From the NCBI RefSeq assembly GCF_003703975.1, contig NZ_QTJY01000030.1, forward strand, positions 1-49,977: a stretch of 49,977 bases of DNA. Reading direction: 5' to 3'. The position numbers and the translations under genes are program-made. A model generated the notes under the pieces. It had not been told where the DNA came from. It did no database searches and worked only from the letters and a program-made list of their open reading frames with translations. The stretch's first letter is position 1; every line of letters starts with the position of its first letter. The stretch comes from Larkinella soli. Its GTDB lineage: Bacteria; Bacteroidota; Bacteroidia; Cytophagales; Spirosomataceae. Positions 25,107 through 36,783 of the stretch are shown here, in pieces.

Positions 25107-26690
25107 ATGAAAAACCTGCCTGTTCGTTTGGGGTTGCTGGTCGTCGGCCTGCTGGGGACGCTGATTTCGGCCGATGCCCAAACCGCCCGGAATCCGGTCC
25201 TGTTCGCCGATGTGCCGGATATGGCCATGATCCGGGTCGGCGACACGTATTACATGAGCAGCACGACCATGCACCTGAGCCCCGGCCTGCCGATCATGAA
25301 ATCGAAGGACCTCGTGAACTGGCAGCTGGTCGGCTATGCCTACGATACGCTGGCGAACGTGGATGCGCTGAATCTGACCAACGGCAAAAGCACCTATGGG
25401 CGCGGCTCGTGGGCCAGCAGCCTGCGCTATCACAACGGCATCTACTACGCAACGACGTTCGCCCAGACCACCGGAAAAACGTATATCTACACCACCCGGG
25501 ACATTGAAAAAGGCCCCTGGAAAGCGGTTTCTTTTAGCCCTGCCTACCACGATCATACGTTGTTTTTCGATGACGACGGGCGGGTGTATCTGATCTACGG
25601 CGCGGGTAAACTCCGGCTGGTCGAACTGACGGCCGACGCATCGGGGGTGAAACCCGGTACTACGGAACAAATCCTGATCGAAAACGCAAGCCTTCCTTCG
25701 GGAACCGGCGGGGGCCTGCCCGCCGAAGGGTCACAGCTCTTTAAGGTGAACGGCAAATACTATCTGTTCAACATCACCTGGCCGCGGGGCGGCATGCGCA
25801 CGGTGGTGATCCACCGAGCCGACCGGCTCACCGGCCCCTGGGAAGGGAGAATCGGGTTGCAGGACCGGGGTGTGGCCCAGGGCGGTCTGATCGACACGCC
25901 CGATGGCCGCTGGTTCGCCTACCTGTTCCGCGATTCCGGCGGGGTGGGCCGCATCCCCTATCTGGTACCGGTCCGGTGGGAAGACGGCTGGCCGGTATTG
26001 GGCGTCGACGGCAAAGTACCCGAAACGCTCGACCTTCCGGCGAGCAAAGGGCTGATGCCGGGCCTCGTGGCTTCGGATGAGTTCACCCGAAAAAAAGGGG
26101 ATCCTGCGCTGCCGCTGGTCTGGCAATGGAATCACAATCCCGATAACGACCTCTGGTCGGTGGCGGAGCGGAAAGGCTACCTCCGGCTGAGAACCGGACG
26201 GACGGACACCTCGTTCGTGATGGCCCGGAACACGCTCACCCAGCGAACCATAGGCCCGGAATGTGCGGGGACCACGCTGCTCGATGCGTCGAACCTGAAG
26301 GACGGGGACTTTGCGGGTCTGGGGTTGCTGCAGAAGAATTTCGGTCTGGTGGGCGTGAAGGCCGAAGCCGGAAGCCGGTTCGTCGTCATGGTCAGCGCCG
26401 GGTCGGGAAAGCCGGTGGAGGTGCAGCGGGTTCCCCTGAGCCGGAAGACGGTCTATCTGAAAGCGGAGTGTGATTTCCGGGACCGGAAGGACACCGCCCG
26501 GTTTTTTTACAGCCTCGACGGCAAAGCGTGGCTCCCGATCGGCGAACCGCTGAAGATGCCCTACACTATTCCTCATTTTATGGGGTACCGGTTCGGGCTG
26601 TTCAACTATGCGGCCAAAGAGCCGGGCGGTTTTGCCGACTTTGATTATTTCCGGGTGAACGATACCATAACTCAGCCATCAACGAATTGA
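25107..26690 (+). CDS. GH43 family glycoside hydrolase (arabinoxylan-active type)
   Basis: The 527-aa secreted protein (signal peptide to about residue 25, SADAQ) has a GH43 propeller (about 28-320). The predicted catalytic residues are Asp38 (ADVPDMAMIRVG), Asp149 (YHDHTLFFDDDG) and Glu207 (GLPAEGSQLFKV). The C-terminal half (about 325-520) is a concanavalin-like beta-sandwich (SRFVVMVSAG, RFFYSLDGKAWLPIG). It differs clearly from the GH43 upstream, so the two probably have different specificities, such as xylosidase and arabinofuranosidase. This cannot be settled by eye. Confidence 0.92.
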   Translation: MKNLPVRLGLLVVGLLGTLISADAQTARNPVLFADVPDMAMIRVGDTYYMSSTTMHLSPGLPIMKSKDLVNWQLVGYAYDTLANVDALNLTNGKSTYGRGSWASSLRYHNGIYYATTFAQTTGKTYIYTTRDIEKGPWKAVSFSPAYHDHTLFFDDDGRVYLIYGAGKLRLVELTADASGVKPGTTEQILIENASLPSGTGGGLPAEGSQLFKVNGKYYLFNITWPRGGMRTVVIHRADRLTGPWEGRIGLQDRGVAQGGLIDTPDGRWFAYLFRDSGGVGRIPYLVPVRWEDGWPVLGVDGKVPETLDLPASKGLMPGLVASDEFTRKKGDPALPLVWQWNHNPDNDLWSVAERKGYLRLRTGRTDTSFVMARNTLTQRTIGPECAGTTLLDASNLKDGDFAGLGLLQKNFGLVGVKAEAGSRFVVMVSAGSGKPVEVQRVPLSRKTVYLKAECDFRDRKDTARFFYSLDGKAWLPIGEPLKMPYTIPHFMGYRFGLFNYAAKEPGGFADFDYFRVNDTITQPSTN

Positions 26691-26716
26691 CATTCAAGAC
26701 GATACTTTATTCCTGA

Positions 26717-27583
<867 letters not shown>

Positions 27584-27613
27584 CCCGACGGAATCCGGAA
27601 TAAACCCGAAACG

Positions 27614-28552
27614 ATGAAACCCTTTCGCTCGATCACTCTATTCGAAAACTGCCCCGCAAAAGCCGGAAGGCGGTTGCTGAGCCTGTTGTTGCTGGCTTCT
27701 TTTATAGCCGAAGCTCAGGAGATCATTCCGCTGTACACGGCCGCCGTTCCCAATTCCAAAACCGCCGACGTGCAGGAAACCGGAGCGGAATCCGGGGTTC
27801 TGCGGGGCATTACCCGGCCCACGCTGGAGTATTACAAACCCGCCGGCGACAAAGCCTCCGGGGCGGCCGTCGTGATCGTTCCGGGCGGGGGATACGGGGT
27901 GATCGTATACCGGGGTGAAGGCATCGAGATCGCCAAAGCCCTGGCCGAAAAAGGCATTGCGGCTTTCATCCTGAAATACCGGCTTCCCAACGATGCCATC
28001 ATGCCCGACAAAAAAATCGGACCGCTCCAGGATGCCCAGCAGGCCATCAGGCTGGTTCGGGAGAACGCGTCCCGGTGGGGTGTCGATCCAAACAAGATCG
28101 GCATCATGGGCTTTTCGGCCGGGGGGCACCTGGCATCCTCGGCAGCGACGCACTACGACAAAGCCTATGGGAACAATGAGAACGGCACCTCCCTGCGCCC
28201 TGATTTTCAGATCCTGATCTATCCGGTGATCAGCATGAAGGACAGTCTGGCGCACGGCGGCTCGCGCACGAACCTGCTGGGCAAAAATCCCACCCCGCAG
28301 GACAAAGCACTGTTTTCCAACGAGCTTCAGGTTCGGGCCGATACACCGCCCGCCTATCTGACCCACGCGGCCGACGACAAGGTGGTCGACGTCGACAACA
28401 GCATTCTGTATTTCGAAAAACTGAGAAAACTGAAGGTGCCGGTGGAAATGCACATCTATCCGAAAGGCGATCACGGTTTCATCTTCCGCCACCCCGGCTG
28501 GATGGAGCCGCTCTTTGCCTGGATGCGACAGAATAACTGGATTAAAAACTAA
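27614..28552 (+). CDS. Secreted alpha/beta hydrolase, probable acetyl/xylan esterase
   Basis: The 312-aa alpha/beta hydrolase (BD-FAE / acetyl-esterase type) has an oxyanion motif PGGGYGVIVYRGEG, nucleophile Ser168 in MGFSAGGHLASS, acid Asp254 or Asp255 in HAADDKVVD and His287 in PKGDHGF. The N-terminus is unusually long before the hydrophobic signal core (LLSLLLLASFIAEAQ, about 21-35), but no better start exists. Homologues are often annotated as endo-1,4-beta-xylanase because they co-occur with xylanases. The fold says esterase. Likely role: removal of acetyl groups from xylo-oligosaccharides. Confidence 0.88.
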   Translation: MKPFRSITLFENCPAKAGRRLLSLLLLASFIAEAQEIIPLYTAAVPNSKTADVQETGAESGVLRGITRPTLEYYKPAGDKASGAAVVIVPGGGYGVIVYRGEGIEIAKALAEKGIAAFILKYRLPNDAIMPDKKIGPLQDAQQAIRLVRENASRWGVDPNKIGIMGFSAGGHLASSAATHYDKAYGNNENGTSLRPDFQILIYPVISMKDSLAHGGSRTNLLGKNPTPQDKALFSNELQVRADTPPAYLTHAADDKVVDVDNSILYFEKLRKLKVPVEMHIYPKGDHGFIFRHPGWMEPLFAWMRQNNWIKN

Positions 28553-28583
28553 GGATCGCTTACTCATTCCTAAATCATAAAAG

Positions 28584-29747
28584 ATGATGTCCAAATCCTT
28601 CTTCCGCTTTCAGTGGGTCTGGCTGCTTCTGGCCCTGAGCGGTCCGATCCTGGCCCAGCCGCCCCGCGGCCCGCTGGTGGTATCGCCCCAAGTGAACCCC
28701 GATAAGACCGTTACGTTCCGGTATCTGGCCCCTTCGGCCGGTGAGGTAAAGCTGAGCGCGCAGTTCGAGAAAGCGCCGGTGGCGATGACCAGAGATGCCC
28801 AGGGAATCTGGAGCGTCACGGTGGGGCCGGTAAAACCGGATATCTACCCCTACAGCTTTCAGGTCGACGGCGTTACGGTGATGGACCCGGCCAACGTGGC
28901 CTTCTTTCCCAACGAACGCTTCAAGGCCAGCCTCGTCGACGTCCCCGGTGATACACCCCTGATCCATGCCATGCGCGACGTGCCGCACGGCGCCGTTCAC
29001 TATGAATATTACCCCTCGATCGAGGGAACGACGGGTTCGCTGGTGGTCTATACGCCCCCGGGTTACGACCAGTTTCCCTCCAGAAAGTACCCGGTTTTTT
29101 ACCTCATCAGCGGCACGACCGATACGGAGGAAACCTTTTTCAAAGTCGGGAAAACCAACCTGATTCTGGATAACCTGATCGCGGAAGGCCGGGCGAGACA
29201 CATGATCATCGTGATGCCCTACGGCAATATGGCGGCCCGGGTGGCCGAGCAGAAAGGCGGTTCCAAACCCGCCGACCCGACCGTCCGCGACGGGGCCGAT
29301 GCGGTGAAACGGGCGAAAGATTTTGAAACCGACCTGGTCACCAACGTGATTCCCTACATCGAAAAGAGTTACCGGACGGTTCCCGGCCGCGAGAACCGGG
29401 CCATCGGGGGCTTTTCGCGTGGGGGTGGGCAGACCCTGCGGACGGCCTTCGGGAACCTGGACAAATTTGCCTGGGTGTGCAGCTACAGCTCCTACCTGTC
29501 GCCCCAGGAAATGGACCGCAGCTTCCCGCAGATCGGCGGAAACCCCGACCAGACCAACCGCCAGCTGAAACTGCTGTGGGTGAGTGTGGGTAGCGATGAT
29601 TTTCTCTACAAGGGCACCGTCGAGTTCATGGATTACCTGAAGGACAAAAAGGTGCAGTTCAAAAGCCGGATTACCGACGGCGGCCACACCTGGATGAACG
29701 TCAAAAAATACGTGGCCGAAACCGCCCCCCTCCTGTTCCAACCCTAA
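28584..29747 (+). CDS. Secreted CE1-like esterase with N-terminal E-set domain (1)
   Basis: A signal peptide is followed by an early-set / CBM48-like domain (about 30-115, VTFRYLAPSAGEVKLSA, PDIYPYSFQVDG) and a CE1 (feruloyl/acetyl xylan esterase) alpha/beta hydrolase domain (about 130-387). Nucleophile Ser278 is in GGFSRGGGQT. A late GGHTWMN supplies the His. The oxyanion stretch reads YLISGTTDTEE where the paralogues carry YLIHGG or YLLHG, so the usual HG pair is replaced in this copy. An insertion rich in Lys/Asp follows PYGNMAAR. It is the first of four adjacent paralogues. Ferulate or acetate release is inferred from family and neighbours. Confidence 0.88.
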   Translation: MMSKSFFRFQWVWLLLALSGPILAQPPRGPLVVSPQVNPDKTVTFRYLAPSAGEVKLSAQFEKAPVAMTRDAQGIWSVTVGPVKPDIYPYSFQVDGVTVMDPANVAFFPNERFKASLVDVPGDTPLIHAMRDVPHGAVHYEYYPSIEGTTGSLVVYTPPGYDQFPSRKYPVFYLISGTTDTEETFFKVGKTNLILDNLIAEGRARHMIIVMPYGNMAARVAEQKGGSKPADPTVRDGADAVKRAKDFETDLVTNVIPYIEKSYRTVPGRENRAIGGFSRGGGQTLRTAFGNLDKFAWVCSYSSYLSPQEMDRSFPQIGGNPDQTNRQLKLLWVSVGSDDFLYKGTVEFMDYLKDKKVQFKSRITDGGHTWMNVKKYVAETAPLLFQP

Positions 29748-29759
29748 ACGCCTTCACCC

Positions 29760-30839
29760 ATGAAATGCCTTGTATACCTCCTTATCGTCGGGATGACCGC
29801 GTCCTTTTCCGCCCGGGCGCAGCCACGGCCGCCGGCCATCAGTTCGCCCGAGGTCCATCCGGATCACAGCATCACCTTCCGGTATTTTTCGAAGAAAGCC
29901 GGCCGGGTCACCCTGAGCGGGGAGTTCCTGAAAGCGCCCGTGGCGATGACCAGAGACACGGCGGGCGTCTGGAGCGTGACCGTGCCGCCCGTCAAACCGG
30001 ACATCTACCCCTACAGCTTCCGGGTGGACAGCGTCCAGATCGCCGACCCCAGCAATACCTACATATTCGCCAACGAACGCTTCAAACGCAGCATCGTCGA
30101 TGTGCCCGGCGACCGGCCGCTGGTACATTCGCTCCGGAACGTACCGCACGGCAAAATCAGCTACCGGTATTACAAATCCGGTACGCTGGGGACCACGCGC
30201 CCCCTGCTCGTCTACACTCCGCCGGGATTCGATCCGAACGGCAAAACCCGGTACCCGGTGCTGTACCTGATTCACGGCGGCTCCGATACGGAAGAAACCT
30301 GGACCAAAGTAGGCCGTGCCCACCTGATCGCCGACAACCTGATTGCGGAGAAAAAGGCGAAACCGATGATCATCGTCATGCCCTACGGCAACGTGCGCCC
30401 GGCCCCTATGCCCGATTTTACGAAGGACATGGTGAACGACATCGTGCCGTTCATCGAATCCAGTTACCCGGTTCTGAAGGAAAGCCGGGGCCGGGCGGTC
30501 GCCGGGTTTTCGGTCGGGGGTGGGCAGACGCTGAACATCGGCCTGACCCACCCCGACAAGTTCGCCTACGTATGCTCGTATGCGCCCTTCACGGCGACCG
30601 ACGAGTTCAGGAAGAACTTCACCGACTGGTCGCCGGACGCGGGCAGGCTGAACAAACAGCTGAAGCTGTTCACCATTAGCGTCGGAACGGAAGACTTTCT
30701 GTTTGAGCCGGTGAAGCAGAACATTGCCATGTTCCAGGAGAAGAAGCTGCCGGTAAAGAGCTACATCGTTCCGGGCGGCCATACCTGGATGAACTGTAAG
30801 CAATACCTGGCGACCACCCTCCAGGAGATTTTTCAATAA
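29760..30839 (+). CDS. Secreted CE1-like esterase with N-terminal E-set domain (2)
   Basis: The 359-aa protein has a signal peptide ending SARAQ, an E-set domain (about 25-112) and a CE1 esterase domain. Nucleophile Ser251 lies in AGFSVGGGQT, the oxyanion motif is YLIHGGSDTEE, and His is in GGHTWMN. It is very close to the preceding protein: KAPVAMTRD, SVTV, VKPDIYPYSF, NERFK and VDVPGD are shared at equal spacing. The pair therefore looks like a recent tandem duplication, with the earlier copy having changed its oxyanion loop. Only 12 nt separate the genes. Confidence 0.9.
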   Translation: MKCLVYLLIVGMTASFSARAQPRPPAISSPEVHPDHSITFRYFSKKAGRVTLSGEFLKAPVAMTRDTAGVWSVTVPPVKPDIYPYSFRVDSVQIADPSNTYIFANERFKRSIVDVPGDRPLVHSLRNVPHGKISYRYYKSGTLGTTRPLLVYTPPGFDPNGKTRYPVLYLIHGGSDTEETWTKVGRAHLIADNLIAEKKAKPMIIVMPYGNVRPAPMPDFTKDMVNDIVPFIESSYPVLKESRGRAVAGFSVGGGQTLNIGLTHPDKFAYVCSYAPFTATDEFRKNFTDWSPDAGRLNKQLKLFTISVGTEDFLFEPVKQNIAMFQEKKLPVKSYIVPGGHTWMNCKQYLATTLQEIFQ

Positions 30840-30852
30840 CATCCATTCCTAA

Positions 30853-31986
<1,134 letters not shown>

Positions 31987-32022
31987 TGCCGGTTTCCGGA
32001 ACGCCAACGGGTTGGCTCCTAA

Positions 32023-33981
<1,959 letters not shown>

Positions 33982-34019
33982 AACGCATTCCAACTACCTG
34001 ACCCTAATCCCTGACAAAG

Positions 34020-35132
34020 ATGTTTCCGAAAAAACAGGCCGCGATCACCGGGATGGCCGCGCTTTTCCTGACCGGCCTTTCCCTGCTCCCCGATACCGCC
34101 TTCGGGCAGGAAATTCCTTCGTTAAAAGACACGTTCCGGAATGACTTCGGAATCGGTACGGCGCTGAATATGGCCCAGATTGAAGAAAAAGACCCCCAGA
34201 TGACCGCCTTCATCGTGCGCCAGTTCAATATGGCTACGCCCGAAAACATCATGAAGTCGGGGCTGATCCATCCGAAATGGGATACCTATGCTTTTGAACC
34301 GGCGGATAAACTGGTCGAGTTCGGCAAAAAGCATAACATCAGAATCAACGGGCACACCCTCATCTGGCATAGTCAGTTGCCGCCCTTTGTCCGGGGCATT
34401 CAAAGCCGGGATTCCGTCCGGGCCTTTTTCACGAATCACATCAAAACCGTGGCCGGACGCTACGCCGGAAAAGTCTTTTCGTGGGACGTCGTCAACGAAG
34501 CCCTCAATGAAGACGGTACGATGCGGAAAACCGTGTTTCTGCAGCACCTCGGGGAAGACTACGTCACGGAAGCCTTTCGTCTGACGCAGCAGGCCGCCCC
34601 CAATACGGAACTTTACTACAACGATTACAACAACGAACAACCCGCCAAGCGAGCCGGCTGTATTGCACTCGTGAAAAAGATTCAGGCGGCCGGGGTTCGG
34701 ATCGACGGCGTCGGCATTCAGGGCCACTGGCACGTGGGTCGGGTTCCCCTGAAAGACATTGAGGAAAGCATCCTTCAGTACGCGGCTCTGGGCCTGAAAG
34801 TCATGATTACGGAACTGGACATCGAGGTTCTGCCCCGCAATTTCCAGGGCGCGGAGGTGAGCCGGCAGATGGCCGCCAACGCGGAGTCGAACCCGTATCC
34901 CGACGGCTTGCCGGACGCGGTTCAGCAGCAACTGGCCGCCGACTATCAGGCTTTATTCCGGCTATTCCTGAAGCATAAAGATAAAATCACCCGCGTTACC
35001 TTCTGGGGCGTCAATGACGGGTTAAGCTGGCTGAACAACTGGCCGGTTCGGGGGAGAACCAATTATCCATTACTATTTGACAGGAAGAACCAGCCGAAAC
35101 CCGCCTTTTACAAGGTCGTTTCGCTGAAGTAA
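34020..35132 (+). CDS. Endo-1,4-beta-xylanase, GH10
   Basis: The 370-aa secreted GH10 enzyme has a signal peptide to about residue 30 (DTAFGQ) and one catalytic barrel. Acid/base Glu160 is in WDVVNEALNED and nucleophile Glu265 in ITELDIEVLP. Other signature blocks are FNMATPENIMK, RINGHTLIWHSQLP and TFWGVNDGLSWL. It cuts the xylan backbone internally with retention and is the only endo-acting enzyme in the cluster. It is the last gene of the run that begins at araB and is closed by a strong hairpin 22 nt downstream. There is no carbohydrate-binding module. Confidence 0.96.
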   Translation: MFPKKQAAITGMAALFLTGLSLLPDTAFGQEIPSLKDTFRNDFGIGTALNMAQIEEKDPQMTAFIVRQFNMATPENIMKSGLIHPKWDTYAFEPADKLVEFGKKHNIRINGHTLIWHSQLPPFVRGIQSRDSVRAFFTNHIKTVAGRYAGKVFSWDVVNEALNEDGTMRKTVFLQHLGEDYVTEAFRLTQQAAPNTELYYNDYNNEQPAKRAGCIALVKKIQAAGVRIDGVGIQGHWHVGRVPLKDIEESILQYAALGLKVMITELDIEVLPRNFQGAEVSRQMAANAESNPYPDGLPDAVQQQLAADYQALFRLFLKHKDKITRVTFWGVNDGLSWLNNWPVRGRTNYPLLFDRKNQPKPAFYKVVSLK

Positions 35133-35153
35133 CCCATGCCGATCCGCTTACCG

Positions 35154-35185
35154 GGAAAACCGGCCATTCCGATGGCCGGTTTTCC
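35154..35185 (+). terminator. Strong hairpin terminator closing the araB-xylanase run
   Basis: A perfect 14-bp stem, GGAAAACCGGCCAT (35154-35167) with ATGGCCGGTTTTCC (35172-35185), has the 4-nt loop TCCG. Four T at the end of the stem make it terminator-like. It lies just past the xylanase stop. The following stretch to 35361 has no gene I can support, only a short ATG-less open frame. Confidence 0.8.
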
Positions 35186-35361
35186 TATGTCCGGTAAATT
35201 TCAGTCGGGCGGAAGGCGCCCGGAACATCGGCACGTCCGGGCCACGATGGGGGTGAACATGAACGGAGTCCCGGCGGCCCGGTGAGTTACCGCTGCGACC
35301 GGTCTTTGAGCGCATTCCGGAGTCGGATACCGAATTCGCCCGCTACAGGGTGGAGGGTGGC

Positions 35362-35391
35362 TTGACTTTATTTTCTCTCTCTGTAAGTTTT
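35362..35391 (+). promoter_or_regulatory. Predicted promoter of the lipoprotein / ECF sigma unit
   Basis: TTG (35362-35364), a 19-nt spacer and TAAGTTTT (35384-35391) match the Bacteroidota consensus except for the last base. It lies 33 nt before the lipoprotein start. Confidence 0.5.
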
Positions 35392-35424
35392 TGCCCCTCT
35401 CCCGCGACTCACTGTTAAAAATCC

Positions 35425-35616
35425 ATGAAAGCCCTACTGCTCCTCTGCAGCCTCCTCCTCGTCGCTTGCGACAAACCGTCTTCCCCCGAAGGAAGGATGT
35501 CCATCCGGATCGATCAGGTCATCGAACGCCTTGACCGGATCGAACGCCGAAATCAGGCTCTGGTCGATAGTATTTCCCGGATAAACGCCACTTTACGTAG
35601 CCTGAAGTCCCGGTAA
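35425..35616 (+). CDS. Small coiled-coil lipoprotein
   Basis: The 63-aa product has a clean lipoprotein signal (MKALLLLCSLLLVAC, Cys15) and a short mature part of 48 residues. Hydrophobic residues in RIDQVIERLDRIERR recur in a heptad-like pattern, suggesting a coiled coil that may oligomerise. It has its own predicted promoter and is followed after 27 nt by an ECF sigma factor. No family is recognised. The lipobox, promoter and position make it likely to be real. It may be part of the envelope-signal unit downstream. Confidence 0.65.
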   Translation: MKALLLLCSLLLVACDKPSSPEGRMSIRIDQVIERLDRIERRNQALVDSISRINATLRSLKSR

Positions 35617-35643
35617 ATTCCTGTCTGCACATTCCTGTTCAAG

Positions 35644-36141
35644 GTGGAAGAAGATTTTCTTGCTCTGCTCAATGCCCACCGCGGCATCCTCTACAAGGTT
35701 TGTGGCCTGTATCTGGATACCGCCGAGGATCGTCGCGATCTGTTCCAAGAGATGGTGCTTCAACTGTGGCGAGCCTTTCCCTCCTTCCGCAGCGAATCAT
35801 CTCCCTCGACCTGGATCTACCGCGTGGCGCTGAATACCGCCATCAGCAATTTCCGAAAGCGGGGGAAGGAAGGGAAAAAAAGAGCACTGACGGCCTCCGA
35901 CCTCCAGCTGCCCGACACGGGCTACGACGATGGGGCCAATGATCGGGCCATCCTGCTGCGCGAAGCCATCGAAGGCCTCAATGCCATCGAAAAGGCGCTT
36001 ATTCTCCTGTATCTGGACGAGCGGTCGTATGCGGAGATTGCCGAGATCGCCGGCATTCGCCTGTCGAACGTGGGCGTAAAGATCAACCGGATCAAGAGCA
36101 AATTGAAAACCATTATCCAGATCAGTAACTATGGGGATTGA
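35644..36141 (+). CDS. ECF-type RNA polymerase sigma factor
   Basis: The 165-aa sigma-70-family protein shows region 2 (DRRDLFQEMVLQLWRAF, then STWIYRVALNTAISNFRK) and region 4 (LNAIEKALILLYLDERSYAEIAEIAGI followed by the recognition helix LSNVGVKINRIKSKL). It directs RNA polymerase to an alternative set of promoters. Translation begins with GTG at 35644, since no ATG gives the family N-terminus. Its 3' end overlaps the next gene by 11 nt. That gene is the natural candidate for a membrane partner or anti-sigma factor. Confidence 0.92.
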   Translation: MEEDFLALLNAHRGILYKVCGLYLDTAEDRRDLFQEMVLQLWRAFPSFRSESSPSTWIYRVALNTAISNFRKRGKEGKKRALTASDLQLPDTGYDDGANDRAILLREAIEGLNAIEKALILLYLDERSYAEIAEIAGIRLSNVGVKINRIKSKLKTIIQISNYGD

Positions 36142-36772
36142 CAGCTTAAAAACGGCCTGGCAGGACTATGACCGCCACCTGCAGGAAACCCCGGCGCTGA
36201 GTGAAAAAGCCCTCCACCGCCTGATCCGGGAGCGTTCCCGGTCACGGATTGCCCGGATCCGGCGCGAATACCGGATCACCGGCTTGCTGAGCCTCCTCAT
36301 TCTGCTGTTCTACGGGGCCGTCCTGGCGGGTAACCCCTTCGATTTTCAGTACCGGATTCAATTCCTTCCCAGTATTCTGATCATGGGCTGGACCCTGGTC
36401 TTTCTGGTTGTACTCCTGAAGGGCTATCGGGCCGTGAGCTCTCCTGTCCCCGGCGATAGCCTGACCCTCTCGCTGCACAAAGTGATCGCCAATTATGCCC
36501 GCTCGCAGGCCCTGGTGCACCAGGTCGCCGTGCCCGTGCTTTTGTCGGGCTTCTTTTTTCCGGTATCGTTCCTGCCGAAACATATTCATGCTTCCGGGCC
36601 GGTTACCGGCGTGCTGATTGCGCTGGCGCATATCCTGCTGAACGTGCTGCTGTACTGGGCGGCCGTCCGGCTGGGGCTGTTCCGGAGTTCAGCGCAGGCC
36701 GGGCTCCAGCGTGACCTGGAGGAGTTGAAACAACTGAACGTACAGGCCGGAGAACCGGAAGAGGATCGTTAG
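36131..36772 (+). CDS. Four-helix membrane protein, candidate partner of the ECF sigma factor
   Basis: The 213-aa protein has a charged cytoplasmic N-terminal part (1-48, with SLKTAWQDYD and an Arg-rich stretch). Four membrane helices follow (about 50-67, 79-97, 130-148, 156-181), then a charged C-terminal helix ending in an acidic tail. The overlap with the sigma gene implies coupled translation. Known anti-sigma factors usually have a cytoplasmic sigma-binding domain and one membrane helix. This one has no recognisable ZAS or FecR motif, so an anti-sigma role is inferred from position only. Confidence 0.8.
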   Translation: MGIDSLKTAWQDYDRHLQETPALSEKALHRLIRERSRSRIARIRREYRITGLLSLLILLFYGAVLAGNPFDFQYRIQFLPSILIMGWTLVFLVVLLKGYRAVSSPVPGDSLTLSLHKVIANYARSQALVHQVAVPVLLSGFFFPVSFLPKHIHASGPVTGVLIALAHILLNVLLYWAAVRLGLFRSSAQAGLQRDLEELKQLNVQAGEPEEDR

Positions 36773-36783
36773 CGGACGGCTTT

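Noticed and set aside
35190-35424. Open frame with readable text (LRPVFERIPESDTEF) after the xylanase terminator
   Set aside because: It has no start codon, is short and overlaps the predicted ECF-unit promoter. It may be a gene remnant but cannot be supported.
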